Shown in pieces: positions 47,813-56,598 of a DNA stretch of 64,000 nucleotides. The DNA is from Candidatus Galacturonatibacter soehngenii (GTDB taxonomy: Bacteria; Bacillota; Clostridia; Lachnospirales; Lachnospiraceae): assembly GCF_008830185.1 (NCBI RefSeq), contig NZ_WAGX01000005.1:806001-870000 (forward strand), in the 5' to 3' direction. The stretch's first letter is position 1. Every line of letters starts with the position of its first letter. The position numbers and the translations under genes are program-made. Under the pieces are notes generated by a model, which worked only from the letters and a program-made list of their open reading frames with translations, did no database searches and was not told where the DNA came from.

Positions 47813-48199
47813 TTAGCTTAGAAAGCTATCAATTGTTTCTAACAATGCAATTAAAACTGGCATACTAAGTGCCATTACTGATATTTTAGCAAATACCTCA
47901 ATTTGTCCTGCAATTGCACTATAACCTGCATCTTTACATATACCAGAAGCAAATTCTGCTATATAGGTGATGCCAATAATCTTTGCAAGTGTTGTTAAAT
48001 ATACGGTATTTAGCTGAATATAGCCTTGTATTTTGTTAATTGCATCTATGACAATTGATAGCTTATCCGCGATGCAAAATAAAATAATGAGACTGGTAGC
48101 CAGTCCAATATAAATTCCGTATTCAGATTTTGTACCTTTAAATTGAATTGCTAATATAACACCAATTACTCCAATAAAGGCTATTTTTAACATGTCCAT
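47813..48199 (-). CDS. spoIIIAD: Stage III sporulation protein AD
   Basis: 128 residues with about four helices (MLKIAFIGVIGVILAIQF, IYIGLATSLIILFCIADK). The ATG at 48199 has AGGTG six bases upstream; a GTG at 48208 is the alternative start. The size matches the family (about 130). Confidence 0.92.
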   Translation of the reverse strand: MDMLKIAFIGVIGVILAIQFKGTKSEYGIYIGLATSLIILFCIADKLSIVIDAINKIQGYIQLNTVYLTTLAKIIGITYIAEFASGICKDAGYSAIAGQIEVFAKISVMALSMPVLIALLETIDSFLS

Positions 48200-48208
48200 T
48201 CCAATCAC

Positions 48209-48403
48209 CTACAAAGCAAATAGTTTTTTTATAGTTTCAAATAAATCATAAATATATGGTATAATCCAAAACAAAACGACAATTAGCCCTGCTAGACTTG
48301 TTAAAAATGCATGCTCTTCCCTGCCACTATGCTTTAACACCTGTCCCAAAACAGATACTAATATTCCTACTGCTGCAATTTTAAATATGATATTTACACT
48401 CAT
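48209..48403 (-). CDS. spoIIIAC: Stage III sporulation protein AC
   Basis: 64 residues from ATG 48403, preceded by GTGGAGG; the family length is 65-68. Two helices (IIFKIAAVGILVSVLGQVLK, LTSLAGLIVVLFWIIPYIYD). In-frame sequence upstream of this ATG lacks support as coding. Confidence 0.92.
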   Translation of the reverse strand: MSVNIIFKIAAVGILVSVLGQVLKHSGREEHAFLTSLAGLIVVLFWIIPYIYDLFETIKKLFAL

Positions 48404-48473
48404 GTTTTCCTCCACTCGTACGATTATCGCACACACAACTGATAGCTTTCTTTCCAAATATCAAGGCGTGTAA

Positions 48474-48992
48474 TTATAAGATAATAAGTACTGCAAATAA
48501 TCCGATTGTAACGCCAAGACAGTGGTACACTCTGATTTTTTCATCTATACTTTCTTTGGTTAGCTTTATTTCCTCTTCCAACTGTTCCACATACAAATCT
48601 ATCATGCCTAACTGCATTTCTTTATCCATGTAGCCAAGGTGTTCTCCAACTCTTTTTAGGGTTTGACAGTCCTTGTTACTTAACTTTACCTTGGAGAGCT
48701 CGTGGTCTATATGCTTGCACCAGATTGCATAAAAACTTTCGCATTCAAGCATCTCAATCTCTAGGGCTATTTTATTAAAAAATAAGTCAAAGGGTTCTTT
48801 TGCTCTCTTTGCTACATTAAAAAAAGCTTCGCCCAAGGGCGCCTTTAAATATTTAATTTCACCTCTAAGCATAAGCATAAGTTTTTTAATATATCTTAGG
48901 TTATCCAGTCGTATTTTTAAATCTCTTCCTGTCGTATATCCTATTCCTGTTGTTGCCATTACAATTAATATGGAACCGAATAATTTAAGCAA
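48474..48992 (-). CDS. spoIIIAB: Stage III sporulation protein AB
   Basis: 172 residues. Helices at both ends (GSILIVMATTGIGYTTGR, LGVTIGLFAVLIIL) frame a cytoplasmic helical domain similar to type II secretion F-like proteins (LRYIKKLMLMLRGEIKY). The TTG at 48992 has AGGAGG seven bases upstream. It starts two bases after the spoIIIAA stop. Confidence 0.92.
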   Translation of the reverse strand: MLKLFGSILIVMATTGIGYTTGRDLKIRLDNLRYIKKLMLMLRGEIKYLKAPLGEAFFNVAKRAKEPFDLFFNKIALEIEMLECESFYAIWCKHIDHELSKVKLSNKDCQTLKRVGEHLGYMDKEMQLGMIDLYVEQLEEEIKLTKESIDEKIRVYHCLGVTIGLFAVLIIL

Positions 48993-48994
48993 AA

Positions 48995-49951
48995 TTATGC
49001 CTCCTCCCTATAAAGAATGGTTCCTCGTTCATCAAAGATTTCTCTAATATTTCCAACTTTTTTATTATTATCCAGTACGATATAACGCTCAAATACCTTT
49101 TCTGTTATCATTTTTTGAAGCAGGGGCTTGGTTTTTATATCCTCAATGGAACTTCCATGCACCGTTGCAAGTAATTTGCAACCACAATGAATCACTGCCT
49201 CAATTGCCTTTACATCATCATAATCTCCAATTTCATCTATCGCAATCACACTAGGAGACATGGAGCGAATTAACATTAACATACCTTTTGCCTTTGGGCA
49301 GCAATCAAGGACATCAGTTCTAATTCCTAAGTCATTTACCGCTACTCCCATATAGCATCCAGCGATTTCACTTCTTTCATCTACCACTCCAACCGTCTTT
49401 CCTATCCTTCCATTCACCCCATTTGATATTTGTCTGATAATATCGCGAAGTAATGTAGTTTTTCCACATCTTGGAGGTGATATGATAAGACAATGATGTA
49501 CTTGATTTTCTTCTTCAATAAAAGGCATTACCGCGTTGGCACACCCTTTTATTTCATGCGATATTCTAACATTAATATAAGATATATACTTTAATCCTGT
49601 AATCTTGTCTCCATCAAGAACCGTCTTTCCTGCTATACCAATTCGGTGTCCACCTTGTATGGTGATAAATCCCTGCTTGATTTCATCTTCAAACGCATAC
49701 AAGGAATAGCTACTTATATAGTCCATTGTTTCTTTAATTTCACTTTTTTCTACATAGTAGGCATCTGACTTCAATTGACTTAGTACTCCGCTTGGTGAAA
49801 GAAAATATTCTTTCCCTTTATAGATAAGAATCAATGGACCATTTACTCTTAAGCGCACTTCTTGTAACAGTTCGAAATCTATGTTACTTTGCAATAATAT
49901 TGTCCTAATATTGCTTGAAAATATTTTAATTAGCTCGTCTCTTTTAATCAT
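48995..49951 (-). CDS. spoIIIAA: Stage III sporulation protein AA (secretion-type ATPase)
   Basis: 318 residues. Walker A is ISPPRCGKTTLLRDII, Walker B is SVIAIDEIGDYDDVKAIE, and VDERSEIAGCYMG is conserved. It is a hexameric ATPase related to secretion motors, powering the SpoIIIA-SpoIIQ apparatus between mother cell and forespore. ATG 49951 has AGAGGTG. First gene of the operon, with a candidate SigE promoter upstream. Confidence 0.95.
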   Translation of the reverse strand: MIKRDELIKIFSSNIRTILLQSNIDFELLQEVRLRVNGPLILIYKGKEYFLSPSGVLSQLKSDAYYVEKSEIKETMDYISSYSLYAFEDEIKQGFITIQGGHRIGIAGKTVLDGDKITGLKYISYINVRISHEIKGCANAVMPFIEEENQVHHCLIISPPRCGKTTLLRDIIRQISNGVNGRIGKTVGVVDERSEIAGCYMGVAVNDLGIRTDVLDCCPKAKGMLMLIRSMSPSVIAIDEIGDYDDVKAIEAVIHCGCKLLATVHGSSIEDIKTKPLLQKMITEKVFERYIVLDNNKKVGNIREIFDERGTILYREEA

Positions 49952-49969
49952 TTACTCACCTCTTAAAAC

Positions 49970-49998
49970 AGTATATGAACAGATTACCAATTTATGTT
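49970..49998 (-). promoter_or_regulatory. Candidate SigE-type promoter of spoIIIA
   Basis: CATATACT (49977-49970 on the minus strand) fits the SigE -10 consensus CATAYAHT exactly. ACATAAA lies 13 bases upstream as a weak -35. It ends 19 bases before the spoIIIAA ATG, and spoIIIA is a SigE operon in Bacillus. Confidence 0.5.
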
Positions 49999-50044
49999 AT
50001 TAATTTTGTTTCGAAAAAAAAACAGGTATTCTTTTTTAATCCTA

Positions 50045-50073
50045 TGGACATATTAATAATTCTATGTTATATT
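50045..50073 (+). promoter_or_regulatory. Candidate promoter of the glycyl-radical protein gene
   Basis: TGGACA (50045-50050) and TATATT (50068-50073) are 17 bases apart, giving a 5' leader of about 110 bases before the ATG at 50192. Confidence 0.45.
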
Positions 50074-50083
50074 ATAGATACAG

Positions 50084-50111
50084 TAACAGTAACAATTACT
50101 ATTATCTGTTA
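50084..50111 (+). promoter_or_regulatory. Inverted repeat in the leader of the glycyl-radical protein gene
   Basis: TAACAG (50084-50089) and CTGTTA (50106-50111) flank an inner GTAAC/AATTAC pair just after the expected transcription start. A possible operator or leader hairpin; the regulator is unknown. Confidence 0.3.
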
Positions 50112-50191
50112 ATAAGAATTTTAGCACTTTGGCTTATGTAACAATATCTTGTTTTATTTTTTCACATAGGCTCACACAAGGAGGTTTTCAA

Positions 50192-50431
50192 ATGACAAAT
50201 CAAGCACAAGTAGATAACTTAGTAACATTATTAGATGGATATGCTGAAAAAGGTGGCCATCATTTGAACGTAAATGTTTTTACAAAAGAAACTCTTTTAG
50301 ATGCACAGAAGAACCCAGATAAATATCCTCAGCTTACAATTCGAGTGTCTGGCTATGCTGTTAATTTCAACAAGTTAACCAAAGAACAACAAGATGATGT
50401 AATTGCACGTACCTTCCACAATGCAATGTAA
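50192..50431 (+). CDS. grcA: Autonomous glycyl radical protein (GrcA/YfiD-like)
   Basis: 79 residues from ATG 50192, which has AAGGAGG. The sequence matches the C-terminal end of pyruvate formate-lyase: [22 protein letters not shown] (radical-bearing Gly54 in RVSGYAV) and [18 protein letters not shown]. Stand-alone proteins of this kind can replace the damaged radical domain of formate-lyase after oxygen exposure, once activated by the SAM-dependent activating enzyme. It has its own candidate promoter and terminator, so it is a real small gene rather than a fragment; a fragment of a pfl gene cannot be ruled out from the sequence alone. Confidence 0.82.
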   Translation: MTNQAQVDNLVTLLDGYAEKGGHHLNVNVFTKETLLDAQKNPDKYPQLTIRVSGYAVNFNKLTKEQQDDVIARTFHNAM

Positions 50432-50477
50432 TTGTTTTTCCTTCTTATAATTTATCCTTCTTACCCTTATAAATATG

Positions 50478-50510
50478 AGGCTGTCGACTTTGTCGGCAGC
50501 CTTTCAATTT
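50478..50510 (+). terminator. Terminator of the glycyl-radical protein gene
   Basis: AGGCTGTCGAC-TTT-GTCGGCAGCCT stem (one G-T pair) followed by TTCAATTT, 46 bases after the stop. Confidence 0.7.
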
Positions 50511-50647
50511 CATCACTTTTTATTTCTAGCATTTTTTTTATAGCTAGGCTATACTATAAGTTAGCAATAAAAAGGAAGTCTAGAATTAGATATAATATTT
50601 AAGTGATATCAGAAACGTTTTCTATTTCTGATTGGGAGGATTATGAC

Positions 50648-51385
50648 ATGTCAAGGAAATTGCCATCTTATCTACAAGTGTACAATCAATTGAAGCAAGA
50701 TATTTTGAAAGGGAAATACAAAATAGGTGAAATGCTTCCCATTGAAGGTGATTTGGAAAAAATATTTGGGGTTAGTCGTATTACGATTCGAAAGGCTGTT
50801 AAATTATTAAATGAAGATAAATTAGTGGATGTAAAGCAAGGTCGAGGTACCATGGTACTTGATTTTAAGGCATCTCAAAATCTAAATCACGTCGTTTCCG
50901 TTACCGAAACTCTTCGCCAAAAGGGATATAGCGTAAGAACCAAACGAATGCATATTGACCTAATAGAAGCTGATTTAGAAATTGCTAGTTATTTACGAAT
51001 ATCTGCTGGGGAAATAGTGGCACGATTTCAAAGAATCCAACTAGCGGACGAAAAACCAATTGTAATTATGAAAAATTATGTTCCTGCACATCTGGTTCCA
51101 AATATTACAAAACATTGCAATAAGTTTTCAGCCCTATATCAGTTTCTAGAGGATACCTATCAAATAAAAATAGATGAGGCTTCCGACCGAATCTATGCAA
51201 AAAATGCAAGCTTTGAAGAGGCGCAAATGTTAGAAATAGAAACGGGTGATGCATTACTATGTATTCAACGAACCTGTTCCTATCAAGGCACACCTGTTTG
51301 TTTAGATGATGTTGTAATCATTGGTAAGCAATATGAACTTACATCAACCATGCAGGGAAGATATCGAGGTGAAGCAAAAAAATGA
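50648..51385 (+). CDS. GntR-family (HutC/UTRA) transcriptional regulator
   Basis: 245 residues from ATG 50648, preceded by GGGAGG. The N-terminal winged helix (LPSYLQVYNQLKQDILKGKY, FGVSRITIRKAVKLL) is followed by a UTRA ligand-binding domain (about 85-240: GEIVARFQRIQLADEKPIVI, GDALLCIQRTCSYQGTPV). Its stop overlaps the start of the DeoC-like aldolase by four bases (ATGA), so the two are coupled. It probably responds to a sugar or sugar phosphate handled by that enzyme. Confidence 0.92.
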   Translation: MSRKLPSYLQVYNQLKQDILKGKYKIGEMLPIEGDLEKIFGVSRITIRKAVKLLNEDKLVDVKQGRGTMVLDFKASQNLNHVVSVTETLRQKGYSVRTKRMHIDLIEADLEIASYLRISAGEIVARFQRIQLADEKPIVIMKNYVPAHLVPNITKHCNKFSALYQFLEDTYQIKIDEASDRIYAKNASFEEAQMLEIETGDALLCIQRTCSYQGTPVCLDDVVIIGKQYELTSTMQGRYRGEAKK

Positions 51386-52071
51386 AACCTGATTTCATAC
51401 AAACGTTGCATCGACATATTGATATTAGCTGTGTAAAAAGTACCCATACCAAAACTGAAATTGATACCATGTTAGCCTATGCAAAAAAGTATCAATTTGT
51501 CAGTGTTTTTGCTATGCCTTGTTACACCCCTTATATTATAGAAAGTTTAAAAAATGAGTCCTTCATTAAACCTGGTGGTGTTGTTGGCTTTCCTACTGGA
51601 TGTGACAGTACTTTTTCCAAAGTAGAACAAGCCAAAGAGCTAATTAAGTTGGGATGTCTAGAACTAGATATGGTTATGGCTTATGGAATGTTAAAGTCTG
51701 GATATTACAATTATGTCTATGAGGATATTAAACAGGTGGTTCAAGTCAGTGATACAATCCCTGTTAAAGTAATTATTGAAGCCCCCTATCTTACGGATTA
51801 TGAAATCGCAAAAGCATGTGAAATAGCCGTTTATGCTGGTGCTACTTATGTAAAAAGCGCAACAGGGTGGTCACAGGCCCCTACTACCATACATATGATT
51901 AAAATTATGAAGGATACTGTCGCAGACAAAGCCCTCATTAAAGCCGCAGGAGGTATCCGTTCGTTAGATACTATCACGCAAATGATGGAGCTTGGTTGTG
52001 AGCGTTTTGGAATGGGTGCAGAATCAGCACGTTCTGTTATGGAAGAACTGCATCATAAAGGTGATTTATGA
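51382..52071 (+). CDS. DeoC-like aldolase (deoxyribose-phosphate aldolase family)
   Basis: 229 residues. The (beta/alpha)8 barrel motifs GVVGFPTGC, ELDMVMAYG, VKVIIEAPY, TYVKSATGWS (Schiff-base Lys) and KAAGGIRS are those of class I DeoC aldolases. These split 2-deoxyribose 5-phosphate into glyceraldehyde 3-phosphate and acetaldehyde. The flanking residues differ somewhat from classical DeoC, and no deoxyribonucleoside genes are near, so another sugar phosphate may be the substrate. It is co-transcribed with the GntR regulator. Confidence 0.85.
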   Translation: MKPDFIQTLHRHIDISCVKSTHTKTEIDTMLAYAKKYQFVSVFAMPCYTPYIIESLKNESFIKPGGVVGFPTGCDSTFSKVEQAKELIKLGCLELDMVMAYGMLKSGYYNYVYEDIKQVVQVSDTIPVKVIIEAPYLTDYEIAKACEIAVYAGATYVKSATGWSQAPTTIHMIKIMKDTVADKALIKAAGGIRSLDTITQMMELGCERFGMGAESARSVMEELHHKGDL

Positions 52072-52115
52072 TGTAAGGCATAGAACGTTTCGCTTACAAA
52101 ATCGTTATCATAAAA

Positions 52116-52163
52116 ATGACAGCAAATCGTTCAAAGATTTACATGAACTTAATTTGCTGTCAT
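52116..52163. terminator. Bidirectional terminator between convergent genes
   Basis: ATGACAGCAAAT and ATTTGCTGTCAT flank a smaller GTTCA/TGAAC hairpin. It lies between the aldolase (plus) and alcohol dehydrogenase (minus) stops and has A/T-rich flanks on both sides. Confidence 0.65.
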
Positions 52164-52169
52164 AATATT

Positions 52170-53225
52170 TTATATAATAACTACTGGCTTAATTAAATCT
52201 TTTGGTTTATCCTTCATAAGCATAAGCGCATCTTCCACTTTTTCAAATCCATTAAACTTATGGGTTATTAATTTGCTGGTATCCAAACGATTTGTTGTGA
52301 TTAAGGAAACTAATTTTTCCATACGTAGTCTTCCGCCCGGCATAAGACCACCTGCAATCGTTTTATGCCCCATTCCACATCCCCAGTCAGTGCGTGGAAT
52401 CTTAACATAATCTCCTTCTCCAAGATAATTTACATTGCCAATTCTTCCACCTGGCTTAAGCATACGAATCGCTTGGTCGAACGTATCGACATCGCCACCT
52501 GCAATAATAATTTTGTCTACCCCTTTATTCTTTGTTTCTTCCATAATCTGATCAACAATATCACCCTCGCGATAATTGATGATGTTTGTTGCTCCATACT
52601 CTTTTGCTATCTCGATACAATTCGGTCTGGAACCTACTGCATAAATGTGAGATGCTCCACGTAATACAGCACCTGCTACAGACATAAGCCCAACTGGTCC
52701 AATTCCAATAACAACTACACTATCTCCAAACTGAACATCAGCAAGTTCAACTCCATGAAGTCCTGTTGGAACCATATCAGACAACATAGCTGCTGCTGCT
52801 AAATCAATTCCATTTGGTAAATGTGCAAGATTTGCATCTGCTTCATTTACATGAAATAATTCACCAAACACTCCATCTTTAAAATTAGAGAATTTCCAAC
52901 CCGAAAGCATTCCCCCTGAATGCATGGAGTATCCACCCTGTGCTTCTAATGAACCCCAATCTGGTGTAATAGCAGGTACAATTACTTTATCGCCTGGTTT
53001 AAAATCCTTTACAAGACTTCCCACCTCTACAATTTCTGCAACTGCTTCATGTCCAAGTATCATGTCATGACGCTCACCAATCGCTCCTGCCCATACCGTA
53101 TGTACATCCGAAGTACAAGGCGATAACGCTAATGGTCTGCAAATCGCATCAAATACTCCACATTTTGGAGCTTCTTTTTCAATCCATCCTGTGCTTCCAA
53201 TACCTAACATCGCAAAACCCTTCAT
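52170..53225 (-). CDS. adh: NADP-dependent secondary alcohol dehydrogenase (zinc-type)
   Basis: 351 residues from ATG 53225 (GGAG at seven bases), exactly the length of the Clostridium beijerinckii enzyme, to which the sequence is clearly similar (MKGFAMLGI, SNFKDGVFGE, HKTIAGGLMPGGRLR). The catalytic zinc ligands align as Cys37, His59 and Asp150. The NADP site has GIGPVG (174-179) with Gly198-Ser199-Arg200 and Tyr218, the residues that select NADP. It reduces ketones such as acetone or acetaldehyde. It sits alone between terminators, facing the aldolase that may yield acetaldehyde. Confidence 0.95.
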   Translation of the reverse strand: MKGFAMLGIGSTGWIEKEAPKCGVFDAICRPLALSPCTSDVHTVWAGAIGERHDMILGHEAVAEIVEVGSLVKDFKPGDKVIVPAITPDWGSLEAQGGYSMHSGGMLSGWKFSNFKDGVFGELFHVNEADANLAHLPNGIDLAAAAMLSDMVPTGLHGVELADVQFGDSVVVIGIGPVGLMSVAGAVLRGASHIYAVGSRPNCIEIAKEYGATNIINYREGDIVDQIMEETKNKGVDKIIIAGGDVDTFDQAIRMLKPGGRIGNVNYLGEGDYVKIPRTDWGCGMGHKTIAGGLMPGGRLRMEKLVSLITTNRLDTSKLITHKFNGFEKVEDALMLMKDKPKDLIKPVVII

Positions 53226-53529
53226 GTCCATTCTCCTTTATTGTTAATTTTTTATCATATACATATACTAACACATAATGTTTTTATAATCAATATTTTA
53301 TCTGTTGTGTTTTTACATAATCTTTTTAATATCTTTTTGGACAAAATTGCTATTTTTTTGACAATTTATATTCTATCTATTATGTTTTAATCTATTTTTC
53401 TTATCATATTAGGTAACCGTATATCCCAAATAACATTATTCTTATCAGGCATTTTCATGAATTTTGAGCATATCCTTCAAGAAAACTTTTGAAATAATTG
53501 ATAAAGTATGATAAAGTTTGGCAATGTAG
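53226..53529. other. AT-rich intergenic region between adh and the AraC remnant
   Basis: About 300 bases, very AT-rich, with no open frame of note. It should contain the adh promoter (minus strand) and perhaps the promoter of the DMT exporter. No riboswitch or RNA gene is recognised. Confidence 0.3.
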
Positions 53530-53676
53530 ATGAATAACTGTGTTGATTTGGCAGGATTTTCAGATCAGAGTCACTTTATAAACTTTTTTAAGGAGTTTAT
53601 TGGGCTTACACCAAAGCAATATCAGAGAATATTTTTAGAAGCAAATCACGTTTCATCGAAAGGAGTAACACAATGA
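53530..53676 (+). pseudogene. C-terminal remnant of an AraC-family regulator
   Basis: A 48-codon frame encodes the end of an AraC DNA-binding domain: LAGFSDQSHFINFFKEFIGL, TPKQYQRIF, ending VSSKGVTQ. The N-terminal cupin and first helix-turn-helix are missing and no ribosome site precedes the ATG at 53530. Its stop overlaps the start of the next gene (ATGA), implying that an intact regulator once lay upstream of and was coupled to the DMT exporter. Confidence 0.7.
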
Positions 53677-54548
53677 ATCACTCAAAGACAAGAGGGCATC
53701 TTGCGGCTATTTTTACTATCATCATATGGGGCACCACATTTGTATCAACCAAAGTACTACTAAATGATTTTACCCCCATTGAAATTCTTTTCTTAAGATT
53801 TATTGCTGGATATTTTGCACTATGGCTTATCTATCCGCATAAACTTTCACTCGTCAATGCAAAACAAGAATGGTATTTTGCATTTGCAGGATTATGTGGA
53901 ATCACATTATATTTTCTTTTTGAAAACATCGCTTTGACTTATACGTTAGCATCGAATGTAGGAATCATTGTTTCGGTTTCCCCCTTTGTTTCCGCTATTT
54001 TTAGCTATGTTTTCTTAAAGGAAAAAAAGCCTGGAATACGTTTTTATGCTGGGTTTCTTATCGCAATGATAGGAATTTGTATGATTAGTTTAAATAAGGA
54101 TGCTGTTTTTGATTTTTCCCCAATTGGAAATCTTTTGGCCTTATTGGCTGCATTTATCTGGGCAGCTTATTCCACCTTGTCAAAAAAAATTTCCACTTTT
54201 GGTTATCCTATCATACCAGCCACCAGAAGGTGCTTTTTTTATGGAATACTCTTTATGTTTCCTTGGGTTATTGGTATGAAATTTGATGTCTCTCTGTTTG
54301 AAATTCTCATTCCAATTAATCTCTTAAATCTATTGTTTTTGGGCTTTGGCGCTTCCGCTATTTGCTTCTTAACTTGGAACTATGCCGTTAAAAATCTTGG
54401 TGTTGTACATACAAGTGTTTATATTTACCTTGTTCCAATTATTACCACGTTTACTTCAGTGCTTATTTTGAAGGAACCTATTACACAAGCTAGCATTGGA
54501 GGTATTTGCTTTATTCTTCTAGGATTATTTTTGTCCGAAAACAAGTGA
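53673..54548 (+). CDS. EamA/DMT-family transporter
   Basis: 291 residues with ten predicted helices in two EamA repeats (IWGTTFVSTKVLLNDFTPIEI and LLAAFIWAAYSTLSKKIS). The family exports metabolites or amino acids. ATG 53673 has AAAGGAG. It overlaps the AraC remnant upstream. The substrate is not known. Confidence 0.9.
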   Translation: MNHSKTRGHLAAIFTIIIWGTTFVSTKVLLNDFTPIEILFLRFIAGYFALWLIYPHKLSLVNAKQEWYFAFAGLCGITLYFLFENIALTYTLASNVGIIVSVSPFVSAIFSYVFLKEKKPGIRFYAGFLIAMIGICMISLNKDAVFDFSPIGNLLALLAAFIWAAYSTLSKKISTFGYPIIPATRRCFFYGILFMFPWVIGMKFDVSLFEILIPINLLNLLFLGFGASAICFLTWNYAVKNLGVVHTSVYIYLVPIITTFTSVLILKEPITQASIGGICFILLGLFLSENK

Positions 54549-54630
54549 TTCACTTTGGTATACTTATAAGTATTGAAATGTGATGTATTATCATCTAGAA
54601 TATAGGTAAAAGTAGAAAGGAAGTGACAAC

Positions 54631-55629
54631 ATGAAAATAATTAAAATCGCCTTTGGAACCGCTTTGGCAATTATTCTTGCTAATTTCTTTTCTCTTGCCT
54701 ATAGTCCTTCTGCTGGTATTATTACTTTACTTACCATTCAAGATACAACAAAAGAAACCATTACGATTTCTTTCAAGCGTCTCCTTGCCTTTTGTATTGC
54801 AACAGTTCTGTCTTTTGGTATCTTTCAGATGTTAGGATTTACTCCTGTTTCATTTGGTGTTTTTCTTCTTTTCTTTGTATGGATTTGTTATCACTTTAAA
54901 TTACAAGATGCCATTGCTATGAACGCTGTTTTAACGACACACTTTTTGATTGAAAAGAACATGTCTTTTTCTTTGATTGGCAATGAATTGTTCTTACTCA
55001 TCATTGGTGCTGGCATAGGAACGTTACTGAATTTATATATGCCTAGCAAGATTAAGCAAATTCGGGATACACAAGCTACGCTAGAAGCCGACATACGTAG
55101 TATTCTTTCACATATCTCAGACCAAATAAAAAATGCCTCAAAAATGGAAGTTACCCCAGAATGTTTTACCTCTTTGGATGCACATATTCAAACTGGAATC
55201 AAGCATGCCTATACAAACATGAATAATACTTTTTCTCAAGAAAACCAATACTTCTTAAGCTATATGCAGATGCGAAAACAACAATATCAGGTACTTAAAA
55301 ATATTTATGACAAAATTCTGTCTCTTGAGCACATTCCATCTCAAGCAAATGACATTGCTAACTTTATCAATCACATCGCTCTAAGCCTAAATGAAACTAA
55401 CAATGCCAATAGCTTACTTATGGAATGCAATTCTTTGTTTGAGATGTTTCAAAGCAGTGAGCTTCCCGTTTCCAGACAAGAATTCGAATCAAGAGCGGTA
55501 TTATATATGCTATTAAAAGATTTTGAATATTTTTTGAGAATCAAACAAGATTTTGCAATGTCTCTAACAGAGGAACAAAAGATAAAGTTTTGGAATCAAT
55601 CGGAAGGGGGAAAGGCCATTGAAAAATGA
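54631..55629 (+). CDS. Aromatic acid exporter family (ArAE_1/DUF939-like) membrane protein
   Basis: 332 residues. The N-terminal third has about four to six helices (GTALAIILANFFSLAYSPSA, GIITLLTIQDTTKETITIS, LLIIGAGIGTLLNLYMPS); the rest is a soluble helical domain. This arrangement is that of YqjA/YgaE-type ArAE proteins. It overlaps the WYL regulator gene by 11 bases, suggesting coupled expression. Probably an exporter or its component. ATG 54631 has AAAGGAAG. Confidence 0.82.
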   Translation: MKIIKIAFGTALAIILANFFSLAYSPSAGIITLLTIQDTTKETITISFKRLLAFCIATVLSFGIFQMLGFTPVSFGVFLLFFVWICYHFKLQDAIAMNAVLTTHFLIEKNMSFSLIGNELFLLIIGAGIGTLLNLYMPSKIKQIRDTQATLEADIRSILSHISDQIKNASKMEVTPECFTSLDAHIQTGIKHAYTNMNNTFSQENQYFLSYMQMRKQQYQVLKNIYDKILSLEHIPSQANDIANFINHIALSLNETNNANSLLMECNSLFEMFQSSELPVSRQEFESRAVLYMLLKDFEYFLRIKQDFAMSLTEEQKIKFWNQSEGGKAIEK

Positions 55630-56518
55630 TCGTTTATTTGCTATTACGTATACATTACTTCATAAAAAAACAGTCACTGCCTCCTCTCTTTCTAAGGATT
55701 TAGGCGTGAGCATACGTACTATTTACAGAGATATTGAGACTTTATCCGCCAATGGAATACCCATTTATTGCACACAAGGCAAAGGCGGTGGAATCTCTAT
55801 TATGGGACACTATTCCATCGATAAAGCACTTCTTTCAGATGCAGAGCAAAATGAAATATTAATGGCTTTACAAGGTGCTTCGGTTACGGGGCACCTGAAT
55901 TTAAAACCATCAATTGATAAGTTGTCTGGTATTTTTCAAAAAGAGGTTGATGATTGGATTGAGATTGATTTTACAGGTTGGTCTCAGACTAACAGTACGC
56001 GGTCTGATTTTGAGGCTATTAAAAGAGCCATACAAGAGTCTCTTTTACTGTCCTTTTCTTATTATAATAACAAAGGAAAAGAATCAACGCGAAATGTACA
56101 ACCGTATAAATTAATTTATAAAGGCACGCAGTGGTATCTATATGCTTATTGTATGAATAAATGTGATTATCGTTACTTTAAATTAAACCGCTTAAAAAAT
56201 CTTCATCTAACACAAGAAAAATTCGAAAAAAATACCAATATAATGCCTTCATTGTATTATAAAGAGGATACAAAGGAAATGATTCATTTGACTCTAAAAA
56301 TACAAAAAGAAATGGCGTTTCGTGTCTACGATGAATTTGGAGAAGCTACAATTACGGATAACATGGATCATTTTATTGTGAATGCGCAAATACCCCTTAA
56401 TCCTTGGCTCATTCAATACCTTCTAGGATACGGCGCGTCACTTGAAATTCTTGAGCCCAAATCGCTTCGAGAGGCATACAAAAAAGAATTAAATCAGGTT
56501 TTAAATAAATATTTATAA
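55619..56518 (+). CDS. HTH/WYL-domain transcriptional regulator (YafY-like)
   Basis: 299 residues. The N-terminal winged helix is of the DeoR type (VTASSLSKDLGVSIRTIYRDIE, KGGGISIM). A WYL domain follows at about 140-225 (NVQPYKLIYKGTQWYLYAYC, YRYFKLNRLKNL) and a WCX-like C-terminal extension completes it. The TTG at 55619 has GGGGGAAAGG. Coupled to the ArAE gene, it may control this cluster in response to a small ligand. Confidence 0.88.
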   Translation: MKNDRLFAITYTLLHKKTVTASSLSKDLGVSIRTIYRDIETLSANGIPIYCTQGKGGGISIMGHYSIDKALLSDAEQNEILMALQGASVTGHLNLKPSIDKLSGIFQKEVDDWIEIDFTGWSQTNSTRSDFEAIKRAIQESLLLSFSYYNNKGKESTRNVQPYKLIYKGTQWYLYAYCMNKCDYRYFKLNRLKNLHLTQEKFEKNTNIMPSLYYKEDTKEMIHLTLKIQKEMAFRVYDEFGEATITDNMDHFIVNAQIPLNPWLIQYLLGYGASLEILEPKSLREAYKKELNQVLNKYL

Positions 56519-56598
56519 TATGACAAAACGTGTCAGGTTATATTTGCTATTCTCTCTTTAAGCAATTCATTTCATTGCTTAGAAAGAGAGGTAGTAAA

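Noticed and set aside
49980-50190. Possible riboswitch in the leader before the glycyl-radical gene
   Set aside because: Only a short inverted repeat is visible; no known riboswitch motif can be matched by eye.
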